From: Ochromonas danica
Taxonomy: Eukaryota > Sar > Chrysophyceae > Chromulinales > Chromulinaceae
Reading direction: 5' to 3'
DNA length: 64,000 bases
NCBI GenBank assembly: GCA_015146655.1
Contig: VKHL01000046.1
Coordinates: forward strand, 1 to 64,000
In this document: piece by piece, positions 22,484 through 35,225 of the stretch
Layout: each line of letters opens with the position of its first letter
Position numbering within the stretch: the stretch's first letter is position 1
Notes under the pieces: generated by a model
The model's input: only the letters and a program-made list of their open reading frames with translations
Database searches by the model: none
What the model was told of the DNA's origin: nothing
Position numbers and translations under genes: made by a program

Positions 22484-23513
22484 TTACACCTCTGGGTTAT
22501 AAGCTTTGGTTTGAGAACTCATGGGTACTGACTTCTTCTTGAGAACATAATAATACACAACACCAGCTACAAGAAGAAAACCAATGAATGAACACACCGT
22601 AACCACTGCTATCTCCCATGTACTCATAGTATCATCACCATTATCATTATCATTATCGTCGCCCACCACCATATAGGAAAAGGTATCATAAGCATGGTAA
22701 TCCACATAATCATTACCATTATCATCAGCATCAAATGAGCAGTCAGTGGTAGAAAGATCTTTTTCTTCACTGGGTCCTGTACAATTCTCTGAAGTTGTAT
22801 ATAATATTCTATATGGCCAGTTAAGCATGAAGGATTTCTTGTAAAAATCTGAAAAATAGCAGTATTTATTGATGTTGGCATTTGTCTGAAGAATCTCAGT
22901 GTTGCAAGTGCTAGATTGATAAACTCTAGTATAAGCATAATGGGAAGTGAGCATGCAGGAAGTGAGTGAAAGTAACGGATTCTTCCTTACGTGTTAACCA
23001 CATAGGCGTTGTTCGGATAGTCATAGGGATTGACAACATCGCATTTCAACATATAATAAGATCCATGATAAGCAAAACATTGGGTGGTATTGAGGATGAT
23101 TGGATCGTAGGAAGCATCGATGCAACTCAAATCACCATAAACTTGCTGATAGGCTTTACCATTCTCTGTACAAATAATAAAGTGAGTCAAAGATAGCAAG
23201 GATGAGAAAGAAGAAGGACTTTACCACATGAGAACTTAACCGACAGCCAGTCATCCGCCATGCAGACATTCATCAAGGTATTTGTAATTCTAGTTGTGTT
23301 CAGACAAGAGGAATCTGCAAATTCTTCAAATGAGATGTATAAAGGATTATCAGGGAAAGGATCGACAGCATTCAATGGAAGATAGGATCCAGAAGAGAAA
23401 AAGTGATTCTTTCTCGAAGTAGTTGATAGAACCGAGTTCTCATCGAACAAGGAAGATGAATAAACAGTTTCCAAGATAAGGATAGAGAAGAGAAAGAGTG
23501 CAATCATATTCAT
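22484..23513 (-). CDS. Type I membrane glycoprotein with Cys-rich ectodomain, 296 aa, three exons
   Basis: Exons are 23513-23225, 23165-22991 and 22910-22484. A second acceptor 15 bases upstream (exon from 22925) is also in frame and would add five residues. It has a signal peptide (MIALFLFSILILETVYS), an ectodomain with about ten Cys (SSCLNTT, LSCIDAS, TTQCFAY, LKCDVVN, ENCTGP) and several NxT/S sequons, an acidic juxtamembrane Asp/Asn-rich stretch, one transmembrane helix (IAVVTVCSFIGFLLVAGVVYYYV) and a 20-residue cytosolic tail. The disulfide-rich layout suggests a cell-surface or endomembrane receptor-like protein. No family was recognised. Confidence 0.75.
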
Positions 23514-24111
23514 GTGATGAGTGTATTTTGATTTGACATTGATTGGACAAATTCCTGCAATTGAGGATGCAACCCATTCCAGAATTTCCTCACTCCAACC
23601 TTAATATACGACTTATAAATCGTAATTTCTTGCTTCTGGCGGACTGTCAAATCCAGTATTGAATATTTGGTATTCACCAAACCCAATAGATTCGTTTGAA
23701 TCAAGTTGTCAAGAAACACCATCCAACATTGTTGTTATTATCGTTATTGTTGTTTTTGTGTGTTGATCTTGATAAAATTCGAGAAGGCAGGTGAATTTTC
23801 GCAATGATGTCTCGGTCACTAAAGGATTTAATGATCATATTTAATGATCTAATCTCCGTGAAATCATTAAACCGATCTAGAAATGCCTTTTAGACAAACT
23901 TCTCCTTGCCTGCTTTTTCATCATTTATACCTTTTCATCTCTCATCATTCATTCGTTGTGTGTGTGTGGTGCTAATTCTTACAATGATCCTAAAACACGA
24001 ACTCGTAACACTCATATTTACAGTACGCACATACAAATGTTCATTCCAGCACATTGATAACGAGGGCAGGTATCTTAATCTTTTCCTCCTGCCCAGTATG
24101 AACATAAACTA
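23514..24111. other. Intergenic region
   Basis: These 598 bases lie between two minus-strand genes. A 70-codon minus frame (23510-23722) overlaps the start of the membrane glycoprotein and has no supporting signal. A short (GT)n run lies near 23957. A CGAGAAGG / ATGATCATATTTAATGATC stretch near 23830 is AT-rich and partly palindromic. Confidence 0.4.
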
Positions 24112-25273
24112 TCACGATTCTTTGCTTCTTTCATACAGAATAGGTGGCCCATCGACTGATAGAATAGCCGAAGAGAGATTCTGATCTAATAGATCTAACT
24201 GCTGAACCAGTGAAGTAATGTTTCGCTCACATTCAAGCTCTTGTAATAACAGCTAATGACATAAAGATGAAGTACACAACTGAGTTACTTGACAGCACAT
24301 AATACTTACCTCTTGTTGTAGCCCAAGTGTCTTCTCATGGCTTGACATCACCGCCTCGTAATTAATACGAGAGAAATCAGTCTCAAGGTCCACCTTGTAA
24401 CCATTGTTTTGGGATGGTGAAGACGATGAGTCACAATTTCGTTTGAGAACTTCTATCGAATGTTGTAAAGCAGCAATGTCCGACTAAGAGCCAAATATGT
24501 CCACATATTATATACACAATAGGAAAGCAACACGTTGTATAGCATTGACAACTTACTACTGGTCTGTCAATAATAGGATTGTCGCGAAAGACGTCATGAA
24601 CCCTCTGAATGAGTCGATGAGTCTGACCGCTTGACTGGTCTGCTTCTTGTTCTGTTTCTTCTTGTTCTGCTTCTTGTTGTTCTTGTTCTTGCTCTGCTTC
24701 TTGTTCTGACTGCCCCATCTCACAGACTATCTCCCCTTCCGTCTCAGGAGAAATAGAGGAAGGCTGTTTTTCAAAACAATGATCTTCTTCCTTCTGATTA
24801 TATTGTTGTTGACGAATTCTCCATTGTCGTAGAGAATCAATGGTTCGATCAATATCAGATATTGCTTCAACTCCTTCCAAGATATTCTATAGAAACATGG
24901 AAATAGAGAGGGTCAAGGATCGGTAGTCATGCAGTGAGGAGATAGGAGAAGTTACCTTTTCTACAGTCTGGTCAAAGGTTCTCATAGTTAGATCATCACG
25001 ATCAGTAGACAACAGAGCATGACTGCCAGTCAACTGAGCTCTTAGTAGCTTCATACGGAATACTGAAATAGGAATATCTTCAGTTTGAGCTTCATTTCTA
25101 GTTATAGTTTCAGTTTCAGTTTCAGTTTGATGAGTTTCTTCATCTTCTTTAATAAGTGCTTCTAGAGTAATGGAAGAATATCCTTGTGAGACATCTTCTA
25201 CTTCTTCTTGTAGTTGTTCATTATCTTTCTTTTCTTCTACTACTACTAATATACTATTCTTTGAAGATGTCAT
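24112..25273 (-). CDS. Coiled-coil protein of unknown function, 320 aa, four exons
   Basis: Exons are 25273-24956, 24886-24557, 24483-24310 and 24252-24112, all phase 0. The protein is Glu/Gln-rich. An N-terminal acidic region includes a Thr-Glu run (TETETETITRNEAQTED). A central Gln/Glu repeat (EQEAEQEQEQQEAEQEETEQ) is preceded by SLRQWRIRQQQYNQKEED. C-terminal heptad-like helices (SDIAALQHSIEVLKRN; LLLQELECERNITSLVQQLDLL) suggest a dimeric coiled coil. The last exons, with regular Leu spacing, could be a small kinetochore, centrosomal or trafficking subunit, but nothing is diagnostic. It is divergently paired with the aureochrome gene. Confidence 0.72.
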
Positions 25274-25658
25274 TATTCAGTCATATTTTGATCATTGACT
25301 CATTCCCAATTTCGTCTTGTTGGGGGAAATAGGGTGAACTATTATTACAATGCGCGTGGAGAATGATCACTCAGTGGGTGAGGACCACAGTCATTCCCCA
25401 CTGACGTCAGCAAATAGCGTCTGCGTGGGTACGCACGCATAAAGTGAGTGAAGCGCTGACGTCAAGATGACACGATGACAAGGTTTTGGAAGACTTCGGA
25501 AACATCTCAAAACAAAGTGAAGAACTAAACCTGACCTGACCTTTCTCTGTCACTTGTTCGTTGCTATAAATACCTCTCTCTTGCTAGTAGACTTGATTGT
25601 TTGATTGTTGAATTGCTTGTGCTGTCTTTTTTTTATTATTGTTATTATTGTTGTTATT
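25274..25658. promoter_or_regulatory. Aureochrome promoter with two TGACGTCA palindromes
   Basis: TGACGTCA occurs at 25402-25409 and 25457-25464, 250 and 195 bases upstream of the aureochrome start and 130-190 bases from the divergent coiled-coil gene. Aureochromes are known to bind TGACGT. A TATAAAT at 25565-25571 is a plausible TATA box for the plus-strand gene. Confidence 0.6.
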
Positions 25659-27554
25659 ATGATGGAAGAGAATAGTGGAGGAGGTGGGAGTAGTAGTAGT
25701 AGTGGGAGTTCTTCCTTTCTACCATCTTCCAATTATTCCACCAATTATTACAAGAAATTAGATCGTGGCCTTCATCATCACCATAATCATCATCATCATC
25801 ATCCTTCATTGCATACCCTTCATGATCTTTATGGGCCATCCTCATCACACTTTGTAATGAGCAATCAACCACCACCACCGCCACCACCGCCACCAGACGA
25901 TCAATTGCCACCCACGATCGATCGCACTCTCATTGACTCCTTTGCAGATGGATATCAACATGAAGCTATGATCATTGCTCCTGATGGAAGTGTCAATACT
26001 GGTATGATACCTATTGATAATAGTGGTGGGGGAGCAGGAGGATATGGTAGTACTCATCCACCCCCACCTGTGAGTTTCTTTTTCCCTCGCTTCCCTATCA
26101 TGCATCCTTATGCTAATAGCGGAGGCGGTGGTGGTGGTAGTGATGGTGGCGTGGCAATCAGTGCTATGGAACCCTGGGAGTGGAAGGGATACGTTCAGCC
26201 GGAAGCAGCGTTACCTTTGCCTCTTGGCTTGCCCCTAGGTCCGCACCTCCAATTTCCTGCCAATCCAACGGCTGTTCTTCCCAGCCATCTTAGTCATCAT
26301 CACCATCATCTCAGCCCTCTTGTTGCGGCAGCTGCAGCTGTTGGCATTACACCAGCGATGGCTTTTCCAACAAGCAATGTAACACTAGCCTCTGGAGATA
26401 TGAAGGATATACCACCACTACCAGCTGCTCCTTCTACAGCTGCAAAAGAACGAAGAAGGTATGATAAGCTAGTAGTGTACATCAAACAGCTCTGATCCAC
26501 CATTTGATCATTTAATTGTTGTTTTTGCTTTATTAGAGAACGTAATAAGCTATTGGCAAGAAAGACACGAATGAAGAAGAAAGCAGAGTTGGAGACTTTG
26601 CGTGATACGATGATTGCCTTAATGGTAGAGAATGAGAAGTTGAGACAGATTGTACAAACCAATATCTCAACATCTGCTGTGATAGGAGCATTACCAGCCA
26701 ACCAGCTAATTCATGGTGACTTGGATTTACCAGATAATATCCTTGCCATGATACAACAAATGATTCATAATCATGGTAAAGCACATCAGAATGAACTAAG
26801 TCAAAAGCAACAATCCTATTGTATAGCAAATCCACATGCACATGATTGTCCAATTGTTTATGCTTCACCTGGATTTCAGAAGCTAACAGGGTATAGTCGT
26901 GAAGAAGTTGTTGGAAGAAATTGTCGTTTCTTACAAGGTCCAGAAACGGATAAAGTAGAAGTGGAAGTAATGCGTCAAGCATTACAAGAAGAGAAAGATA
27001 TTACGGTGGTATTGTTAAACTATCAAAAGAATGGAACACCATTTTGGAATAAAATTGAACTAGCACATTTACGAGATGGAGATGGCAAAGTTTCCTTTAT
27101 TGTTGCTCTGCAAAACTCTGTAAGTGAGTTATGATTTAGTAGTTTACATTGTACTAACAGTTCTACTGTCATTTTTAAAAAATAGTGCGGTCCTCATTGT
27201 CTGCATGCTCGATTGGTGCGACGTAAAGCTATGCTGGCATGTATGGAAAAACGAAGTGCAGGTGCTTTACCACAGGTTGATGAAGATGGAGAAGATGAAG
27301 AGGATGAGGAACATATTAAATACTCCACAAATTGTGAAACAGATACACAAGGAAGTACAGATGGTGGAAGTGAACGTGTGAACACTGTAACCACTGTATC
27401 ATCCCCTTCACCATCATCTTCATCGGTTCCAATCATTGACTGTGTCGATGAAGAAGAGTCTCTCTCTAAAGTACCTCGTGGTAATCCTGCATTAACTCCG
27501 GAAGGGAATGAAACAATGACTGATCCTTCTGAAAGTGGTGATAGTAAATGCTAA
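25659..27554 (+). CDS. Aureochrome (bZIP-LOV blue-light transcription factor), 583 aa, three exons
   Basis: Exons are 25659-26458, 26537-27119 and 27186-27554; joins keep phase (KERR-R-ERNKLL, LQNS|CGPHCLHARLV). The N-terminal about 260 residues are low complexity (Ser, Gly, His and Pro runs). The bZIP basic region ERNKLLARKTRMKKKAEL is followed by a leucine zipper (LETLRDTMIALMVENEKLR). The LOV domain (about residues 365-470) carries GRNCRFLQG, whose Cys forms the flavin adduct in blue light, and NYQKNGTPFWN. A basic-acidic C-terminal extension follows. Aureochromes dimerise on TGACGT sites in response to blue light. The order bZIP then LOV is the hallmark of photosynthetic stramenopiles. 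Its own promoter has two TGACGTCA sites, so autoregulation is possible. Confidence 0.96.
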
Positions 27555-28191
27555 TTTGAAGACCTATTGGTGGTGTTTGGAAGGTCGGTCGGTGTGTTGA
27601 TGCATAATAGCCGTGTGTGATTGAGTTTTGCCTATCTTTCTCATTTACTTGTCATCTAATAACTAGTGGTCTATCATGCATACTGTTGCAAGAACAAACA
27701 CTAGTTATACAGCCTTTATTGTGAATATATTGACTCTTTCTATTTCCCCCGAAAGTATCGTTGTTCATAATGTACATCGTTTAGTAAGAGCCGCGCAATA
27801 TGTTTATATTCAATGAATATAGAGATTACCCTATATATATGCAATATCATTACTTGGATGATAGTTATGCTCAAAGCCTTACAACTTTGACTAACTGACT
27901 CCCCGAGAAATCCTCTTTGACTCTTCAGTATGCTCTTCTTCTCTATCTCCTTTGCCTGTTCTTTATGTTTACCGATAAGTATTTGCACCTGGCCTGATGC
28001 CCAAATGTTGTAGACCCCATTGTGTTTTCGTCACTTTGAATACTTATCCATAATGTTCTATAACTGTCCAGTAATCTGGCAATTACTTCAAATCATTTTC
28101 AAATAGAGAACTAGTAATAACTTTACAGCATGCACCAAACAGCCTGACTGACAACTACGCGCTGAGTCTGACAAGAGAGAAATTTGATATT
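27555..28191. other. Convergent intergenic region
   Basis: These 637 bases lie between aureochrome and CCT gamma. An 82-codon minus-strand frame (27740-27988) has no motif and is not supported. Mostly AT-rich; no RNA gene recognised. Confidence 0.45.
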
Positions 28192-30298
28192 TTAATGCTC
28201 AGCCTTCTTCTTACGAGACCCTGAAACAACATCATCAATTCTGAGGATGAGACAAGCACTCTCAATAGAAGTCTTCAATGTTTGTGTCTTCACACAGTAT
28301 GGTTCCCAAATGCCTAATTCCTTCATATCCGCAGCAGCACCAGTAACACCATTGACACCCCAAGTATGTCCACCAGGTTGGTTGTGCTTTGTGCGAAGCT
28401 CCGTGAGCAAACGGATGACATTGGCACCACAGTTCTGAGCCAAAGTGCGAGGAATGACTTCCAGAGCATTTCCAACCGCAGAGTATGCGTATTTGCTTTT
28501 GCCATCAATATTATCTGCCGATTTAGCAATAGCGGCAGAAACTGCCAGCTCAGTTGCACCACCTCCAGGCAACATACGAGGATCAAAGACAACGTTGCGA
28601 ACAACAGACATAGCGTCCTGCAGATTGCGTTCAATCTCATTTAAGACATCCTTGGAACCGCCACGGAGCAATACTGTGCAAGCCTTGGCATCCTTGCACT
28701 GCTCCAAGAAAGAAAAGTATCTATTTCACATCAAACAACAATGTTAAGGTATGATGAAAGGAACAGCTGAAGGACAAAAAAGAATAAATGCATTGATGGA
28801 AGGTCAGCCATAAAAATGATATCTACATTATGTTGTTCGGAAGAACGAAAGTTATCGCACAAGGCGAATGGTTGCCATCACTCCTTCATCATGTCAAGAT
28901 AGTTTCATATAAATTACGGTCATCAAGGACTTACTCATCACCAATCTTTCGCACTTCGAATAGACCACAGCCAGTACCAATATCAGACTCCTGGATCTCA
29001 TCTGGACGATTAACAACAGTTGCACCAACAGCTCTCGCTATTCTGTTTTGATCAGTCTTGCGCAATCTGCGGAAAGCGGTGATACCAGCCTTGAGGAAGT
29101 AATGTTGGGCCAGATCTGAGACACCTTTCTCAGTAATCACAATATCAGGCTTGAAGGCCACGATCTAAAAGAAGACAAGTTATCTCTATGAGAAAAAGGA
29201 CAAACAAAAAGTGCACAAACTTACATTTGCACAAATCTGCTCGATATATTCCTCTTCTTGACGTAATAAGGAGGTGAAATCTTCTTCGTTCATGATCTCC
29301 ACATTTGCTTGTGATTCAGACTTCTTATATTCTAAAGGACAATCAAGAAGAAGGATACGAGGATTCTCAATGCGTCTACGCATCTTGCTGTGGGTAACAT
29401 CCTTATTGAACATCACACCATCCAAAACTGTACAATCTGCCAATTCTCCACCTGGAATCTTCTCGATACGCACAAATCGCTTAACATCCACTTCAGTATA
29501 ATCTCCGCGTTGGACAACAATCTTCTTAACAGCAGTAATAGCCATATCTACCATCATACCACCCCAGCGAGAGGAGAACTTGGTACCGATGGTTGCATGA
29601 ACAATTTCACGCATCTCATTAACGTTGTTGATATCCACAGTACGACAGATTTGCTTGCATGTCTCCAAAGCAGTACTCAATGCCTTTACATAGCCTGCCA
29701 CTAAGACAGTTGGATGGAAGTTTCTCTCCAGTAAAGGCTCCGCAACAGATAACATCTCTCCACCTAATAATACCACAGTCATCAAATACATCAACCTAAT
29801 GCTTATAACCTGTCAATAGTAAAAGAAAACACTTACTCAGAATAATAACAGAGGTGGTTCCATCACCAACTTCTTCATCCTGAGCACGAGATAATTCAAT
29901 CATACTCTTCGCAGCAGGATGACTGACATCAACTTCACGTAAGATGCAGTTACCATCATTGGTCATGACAATGCCACCCATAGGATCCAATAACATCTTC
30001 AACATGGAACGTGGACCTAAGGTAGTTCGGATAATATCCGCCACTGCCTAAGAAGGACATGACATGTATATTATATAATTGATGGTCATGCCATACCATA
30101 TTAACAACTACTTAGTCGACGAATCACTCACCTTGGCAGCTTGAATATTACCTAATTGCGCAGTCTTACCAGACGTCCGCTTAGTATTTGTATCTATAAT
30201 GAGAAGACAACCACATAATAAGAAAAGTAATTCAAAAAAGAACAACAGAGAAAGAAAACAAGAATAAACTTACTTAAAACCATCACAGGAGCTTGCAT
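28192..30298 (-). CDS. CCT3: T-complex protein 1 subunit gamma, 531 aa, six exons
   Basis: Exons are 30298-30274, 30193-30132, 30047-29837, 29763-29225, 29164-28935 and 28720-28192; all joins keep phase and give a continuous chaperonin. The first exon encodes only MQAPVMVL plus one base. Diagnostic parts are ADIIRTTLGPRSMLKMLLDP, the ATP-site motifs MTNDGNCILRE and EEVGDGTTSVIIL, SGEMLSVAEPLLE, the apical region VITEKGVSDLAQHYF, RMLPGGGATELAVS and KELGIWEPYCVKTQT. Subunit gamma is indicated by overall pattern and by the SRWGGMMVDMAI region. CCT folds actin, tubulin and other cytosolic proteins. The length agrees with the family (about 545). Confidence 0.95.
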
Positions 30299-30647
30299 TT
30301 CTTATCTTATTTAATAGATAGATAGATAGAGATAGAGAGAGCTTGATGGTGGTAGAGAAATAAATGATGAGAGATATGAACAAGTAGTCTCTCTCTTCCA
30401 AGCTATTCTATTCGATCAATCGATCGGCCAGCGCCCGGCCCATCCACAGAGTTTCATACAGCAGCATCCCGGAAACGGTCTCTCTCTAGATTAACTTAAG
30501 ACGGTATGTTAACTTAATAAGATTTGCTCTTGTTGTTGTTTCGTCTGCTGCTGGTTTTTCAATTTTCAAATTACAACAACAAGTCTAACAAGTAGACCAG
30601 CTAGAATAAATAATCAAACTATCATTCAACGAAATCATTATTAAATT
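30299..30647. promoter_or_regulatory. Divergent promoter with two TTAACTTAA elements
   Basis: ATTAACTTAAG (30490-30500) and GTTAACTTAAT (30508-30518) lie 18 bases apart in the same orientation. A (GATA)n-type leader tract lies next to the CCT3 start (about 30311-30340). No AAACGCGTT was found here. Confidence 0.5.
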
Positions 30648-33600
30648 ATGCCACGATATTTTGGTGTCTTAGAAATTCAAGATCAGTTGAAAAATCAAGC
30701 AAAACAAGCAAGATTACAACGTATTCAAGAAGTTCGTCAAGAAGAAAAACGAATTGCTCAATCTCGTAGTCAAACATTTCGTTCAACAATTTTACAATGT
30801 AAAGAAGAGAAAAAACAAAAGAAGAAAAATGAAGAATTAAAGAAATTACAATGTAATCATAGTGAAATATTAATAAAATGGGAAAATGCATTAGTTTCAA
30901 TTGGTGAAGCACATCGTACTGCACAAGAAGAATATGATGAAATACAACCACAAAAACAAGAAATATGGAAAGAAAAAGAAGATAGATATCATCAAAATGA
31001 AATAGAACGATATCAAATAGCAAGGAAAGAATTACAAAAGAAGAAAGAACGATATTATCAACAAGAAGAAGAAAGACGACATCGACAAGAAGAACGATTA
31101 AATGCACAAGCTGAAGCACGTGAAGAAGCTCAAGTCTATCGAGAAACATTACGTATTCGACAAGAAGCACGACCACCTTATGTCATAGTTTCTACAGAAC
31201 AAGAACGACAAGAACAACGACAAAAGATGAAAATCACACGATCTGCTGAATCTGTTCATGAACGATTTCCTACTGCGATACCAACTTTCTCTGTCTATCA
31301 TCATATTCAATCGGATATTAAAAATGAAGCACGTATACAAGAAGAAGTTGTTTTGAAAAGTAAATGGAAACGTATTTTAGAAGAAATGACACAAAAGCAG
31401 TTAGCACGTCGTCGTGCTAAACAAGCCTTACAAACAGCATGGAAACAGAAAGCTGCTACTGCTGTAGAAAATGAACTATTACTATTGGAACGTATTGATA
31501 AAGCAGGAGATCGTATTCATCGTGTGAAAGAAAGACGACAGATGGAAGACATCTGGCAACATGAAGAAGAAGAAGATCGTAAAGTTTTATCAGCTTTTGA
31601 ACAGCAGTTTATGGTCTCTCTCAATATGCCTCGATCTCAAGCATCACAACACGCGAATGCACCAAAGCCAAGAGTAATGCCATCATCATCCTTTGGCTCT
31701 TCTTCCAAGTTATTCCCTGTGGGCACACCCTATTATCCTCCACCTCCTCCACCACAAGCGCTTGCTTCTTCTAGTTCTGACTCTTCCTCTTATTCTGATT
31801 TAATATCTCTAGATGCTGCGTTGAATGATATGACTGCTCCAAAGATTATTAATCGTGCACCAAGCTGGACACAGCAATCAGTCAATCAACAACAATCAGA
31901 TGAAGGATCAAGAATGATAGCGAAGAAGAAGGGAAGTAGCACCACTCATTCTGCTCCACAAGATATCAATGTTACCTCAAAGATGACCCACTCCTCACAA
32001 TCCAAAGACATTTTGTCTTATTCTACCTCATCTTCAATCCCTGCTTCCACGTTGCCAACACAAAGAACAACAACCTCAGCTCAGACAGCAGCAGCAGCAG
32101 CAACTTTGTTGTCATCATCTGCCACAACAGTGCCTCAACCAACAACTGTGCGTTTACCAGTTCATCGCCCAGACTCTTCCACAGGCGTGTCAAACGTGGT
32201 AAGAAGAGTTCTCATTCCCTACCCTGTTAGTTTACTTAGTAATGACAAGTATGATTTGATTTGTATTTTGTTTTTGTTTTGAATAGATGTCTCCAATGCG
32301 TGAGCAGGACAGTTCCTTATCTCTCCTTTCTTCTCAAGATATCTCACATAACATGAGCTTTGACGTGAGGAAGGAACAAGAAGAGCAGAAGATCAGCGAT
32401 AGGGTCATAGTAGAAGAAGAGGAAGAGGAAGAAGAGGCTCGTTCTTTGCAAAGCTTGCTGGGATCAGTCGCCTCTTATGCTTCCTCGTTGTCAACCTCGA
32501 GTGCTTCCTCCTCCTATGCTTCCTCAGTATCATCATCTTCTCATGGAAAGGAGGAAACAAGTTCTCACTTATTGACATCCACTACTTCAATGGTGTCATC
32601 ATCATCACCGTCATCTAGTCCACAGCCTGTTACAGTGTCATTGCCTACTACCCGTCCGTCTGATTCCTCTCATGATGATGTAGCGATGAATGCGGTAAGA
32701 TCTCATCTTCTCTTAGATACCATCCTATTTGCTTCTTCTTATTGATGAATACTGTACTGTACATACTGTACATACATTGTTTTGCTATGTAGATGTTTGA
32801 AGTGCATGATGAGCAACAAGAAGGAAGTTTGTTAATATCCATGTCATCGTATTCTTCCTCTGCTTCTCATTCCTCTTCTTCACATGAAAGAGGAACACGA
32901 GGCTACTACCTGCCTCCTTCTTCTAATTATACCTCAAAATACACTACATCCTCCTTGACTCAGAGTCAGAGTCAGAGTCAAAGTCAGACAACAATGATTC
33001 ATCGCAATGCTATGGAAGAACAGGATGAAGAAGAAGAAGAAAAGATGATAACAAGAGAGCAAAATGATAGAATCGCTAGTAAGATTTCCTTCGCAGACTC
33101 TTTAGCTGATCACATTTTACAACAGATTGAAGCTATAGACCTAGACGATGATGAAGTAGAAGAAGGTAGTGCTGGTGCTGGTGAGAGTGGAGAGCAGGAT
33201 GACAGTAGACTGAGTAGTGTGATGATACAAGGAAGGGAGAGTATCCCCACTCCTTCTCCGTCTCCTTCTCCTTCTCCTTCTCCTTCCTCTTCAACAAGTT
33301 TCTCTGCATCTAATAGAAGAAGTCCTTGGCATGATTATGGATTACCTTCCACTTTATCATCATCCACTTCATCTGATTCCAGCCAATCTATTGCTGTTGC
33401 ATCATCATCACCACGAGAGGTTATCACACGAGAGACTGCTATGACACAGTCGTCTCGCACAGTGGATGCTATTGCTAACATTAGAGTCACCACGACTACT
33501 TCCTCACCTCCAACTTCACCATCTAATAATGACTCTTCCTATCTCAACAACAAACCATCACAACCATATGCTTCTGCTGTCTCTGCTTCGTCACCTGTTG

Positions 33601-34718
33601 GTGATAACTCAACTCTCCTTGATCTATCTCATACTAGTGCATCTTCCTCTTCTTCTTCCTCTTCCTCATTCGTGTTGGCGTCATCTTCACGGCAACAAGT
33701 AGTATCCACGACTACTACTAGTAACCTTTCTGTTTCTCGTGTCACTACTACCATGAAAGCAGAGGAAGAGGAAGTGTCAATTGGCAGTTCTTCACAGTCA
33801 GCATTAGGAGATATTCAAGAAGAGATTCGAGCTATGCGATCTAGATTACTTCAAGCAATAGCTCATACTACAGCACAGATGACATCTCCTTCATCATCTT
33901 CTTCTTCGCCTTCCTCTCTTTCCAAAGTGGAGAGCAGTCCATCATCATCACCATCAAGTGCTCTACTGGGTGGTGATGCTACTGCTGGTGCTACTACTGG
34001 TGGAGGAAAGATTGGGGCAAGCATTAGTGTGCGTGTGGGAGTACGTCAAGTAGATCTTAACAGTCTCAGTACTGGAAGTCTTCATAGCCAGTCGACATCT
34101 TGGAGTACTTCTTCAAGTCTAAATGATCCTACAGAGGTGGTTGTGGTGGGTGGTGTCACACGCTCTATCCTCAGCCCCATACAGCGACAACAACAACAGC
34201 AGCAGCAGCACAATCTGCCCAGCAGTAGTAGTGGTAGTGGTGGTGGTTATACTGCAAGTAGCACATATCGCAGTGCTCGGTCGTTTGATCTCCTAGGTAT
34301 TGAGGAAGAGCAAGACGAAGAAAACGATGATGATAATGATGATGACCATCACAGTGATAATGATGATGATGAAGGTGAGAGAAGAGTACGACTGGAAGAA
34401 GATGGTCAATATAGATATCATATTGATTCTGATAGTAGTAGTCGAAGCAGTCTTAATGCTTCGCTGAAAGAAGATGCTAATAACAGTACATTGAGTTCAA
34501 CAGGTGACATCTTCCATCATCGTTACCAGCAACCAGCAACAGCAGCAGGAGGAGGTGGTGGTGATAGACCTGCCACAGGGACTGCTAGAACGACAAGGTC
34601 ACTAGACAGCTTCTCGTCATCGTCTTCTTCTTCTGTGCGACTTCCTGATTCTCGTCCTGATTCTGATTCTGCACTGGATAACTCTACAACATCTGACCTT
34701 TCCTTCTCTTTCCATTAA
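30648..34718 (+). CDS. CEP295-like centriolar protein, 1294 aa, three exons
   Basis: Exons are 30648-32198, 32287-32694 and 32793-34718, all phase 0. The first about 330 residues are charged coiled coil and follow the N-terminus of human CEP295: a basic helix then LVSIGEAHRTAQEE (CEP295 has a near-identical SLRSMGEGHRQAKE), SVYHHIQSD (STYHHLH), LARRRAKQALQ, and EDIWQHEEEEDRKVLSAFEQQF. CEP295 (Drosophila Ana1) builds the centriole wall and allows centriole-to-centrosome conversion. The remaining 950 residues are low-complexity Ser/Thr, Gln and Asp/Glu runs. The ALMS motif of animal CEP295 was not recognised. The call rests on remembered similarity, not on a search. Confidence 0.68.
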
Positions 34719-35225
34719 CAAACATAACATAACCTAACATTACATTACATTACATAACCTAACCTACACTAATGTAACATAGCATAACATACCATAACTT
34801 AACTTAACCTACACTAACGCAACCTAAAACAACCAAATCATTTACAGAAAATGATTATCTTAAATTGAAAATTGTTATAGTCTACAGTTGTAAATCATAG
34901 TAAGTACTAACAAGATTGACATGTTGTTGTTATTGCTCTGTAAGTTAGTCAATAAAATAGATCAATATTACGTGGTACTAGTATCTGTTAGTAATTGACT
35001 AGTTTACTACATTGTTAGTAGTAGTATCTGTTAGTACTAGTATCTGTTAGTAATTGACTAGTTTACTATACTGTTAGTAGTAATTTAGTGTCTGTATAGT
35101 TAAGTTAGTAAAGTTAGTCACTAGTAGGCTACTAGTTCTAATTCTAATAGTAGTTCTAGTGGTAGTGGTAGTGGTAGTGGTAGTGGTAGTGGTAGTGGTA
35201 GTAGTAGTTGACTGTTACAGTTGTC
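34719..35225. repeat. Convergent intergenic repeat cluster
   Basis: Three repeat types stack here. A degenerate AACAT/AACCT pentamer tract runs from about 34725 to 34825. A 59-base tandem duplication (34975-35033 and 35034-35092, a few mismatches) is rich in TTAGTA/CTAGTA. A (GGTAGT)n tract runs 35161-35207. No gene was seen. Confidence 0.7.

Noticed and set aside
23510-23722. 70-codon minus-strand frame
   Set aside because: It overlaps the start of the membrane glycoprotein gene and has no motif, leader or splice context.
27740-27988. 82-codon minus-strand frame between aureochrome and CCT gamma
   Set aside because: It lies in a convergent AT-rich spacer with no conserved feature.
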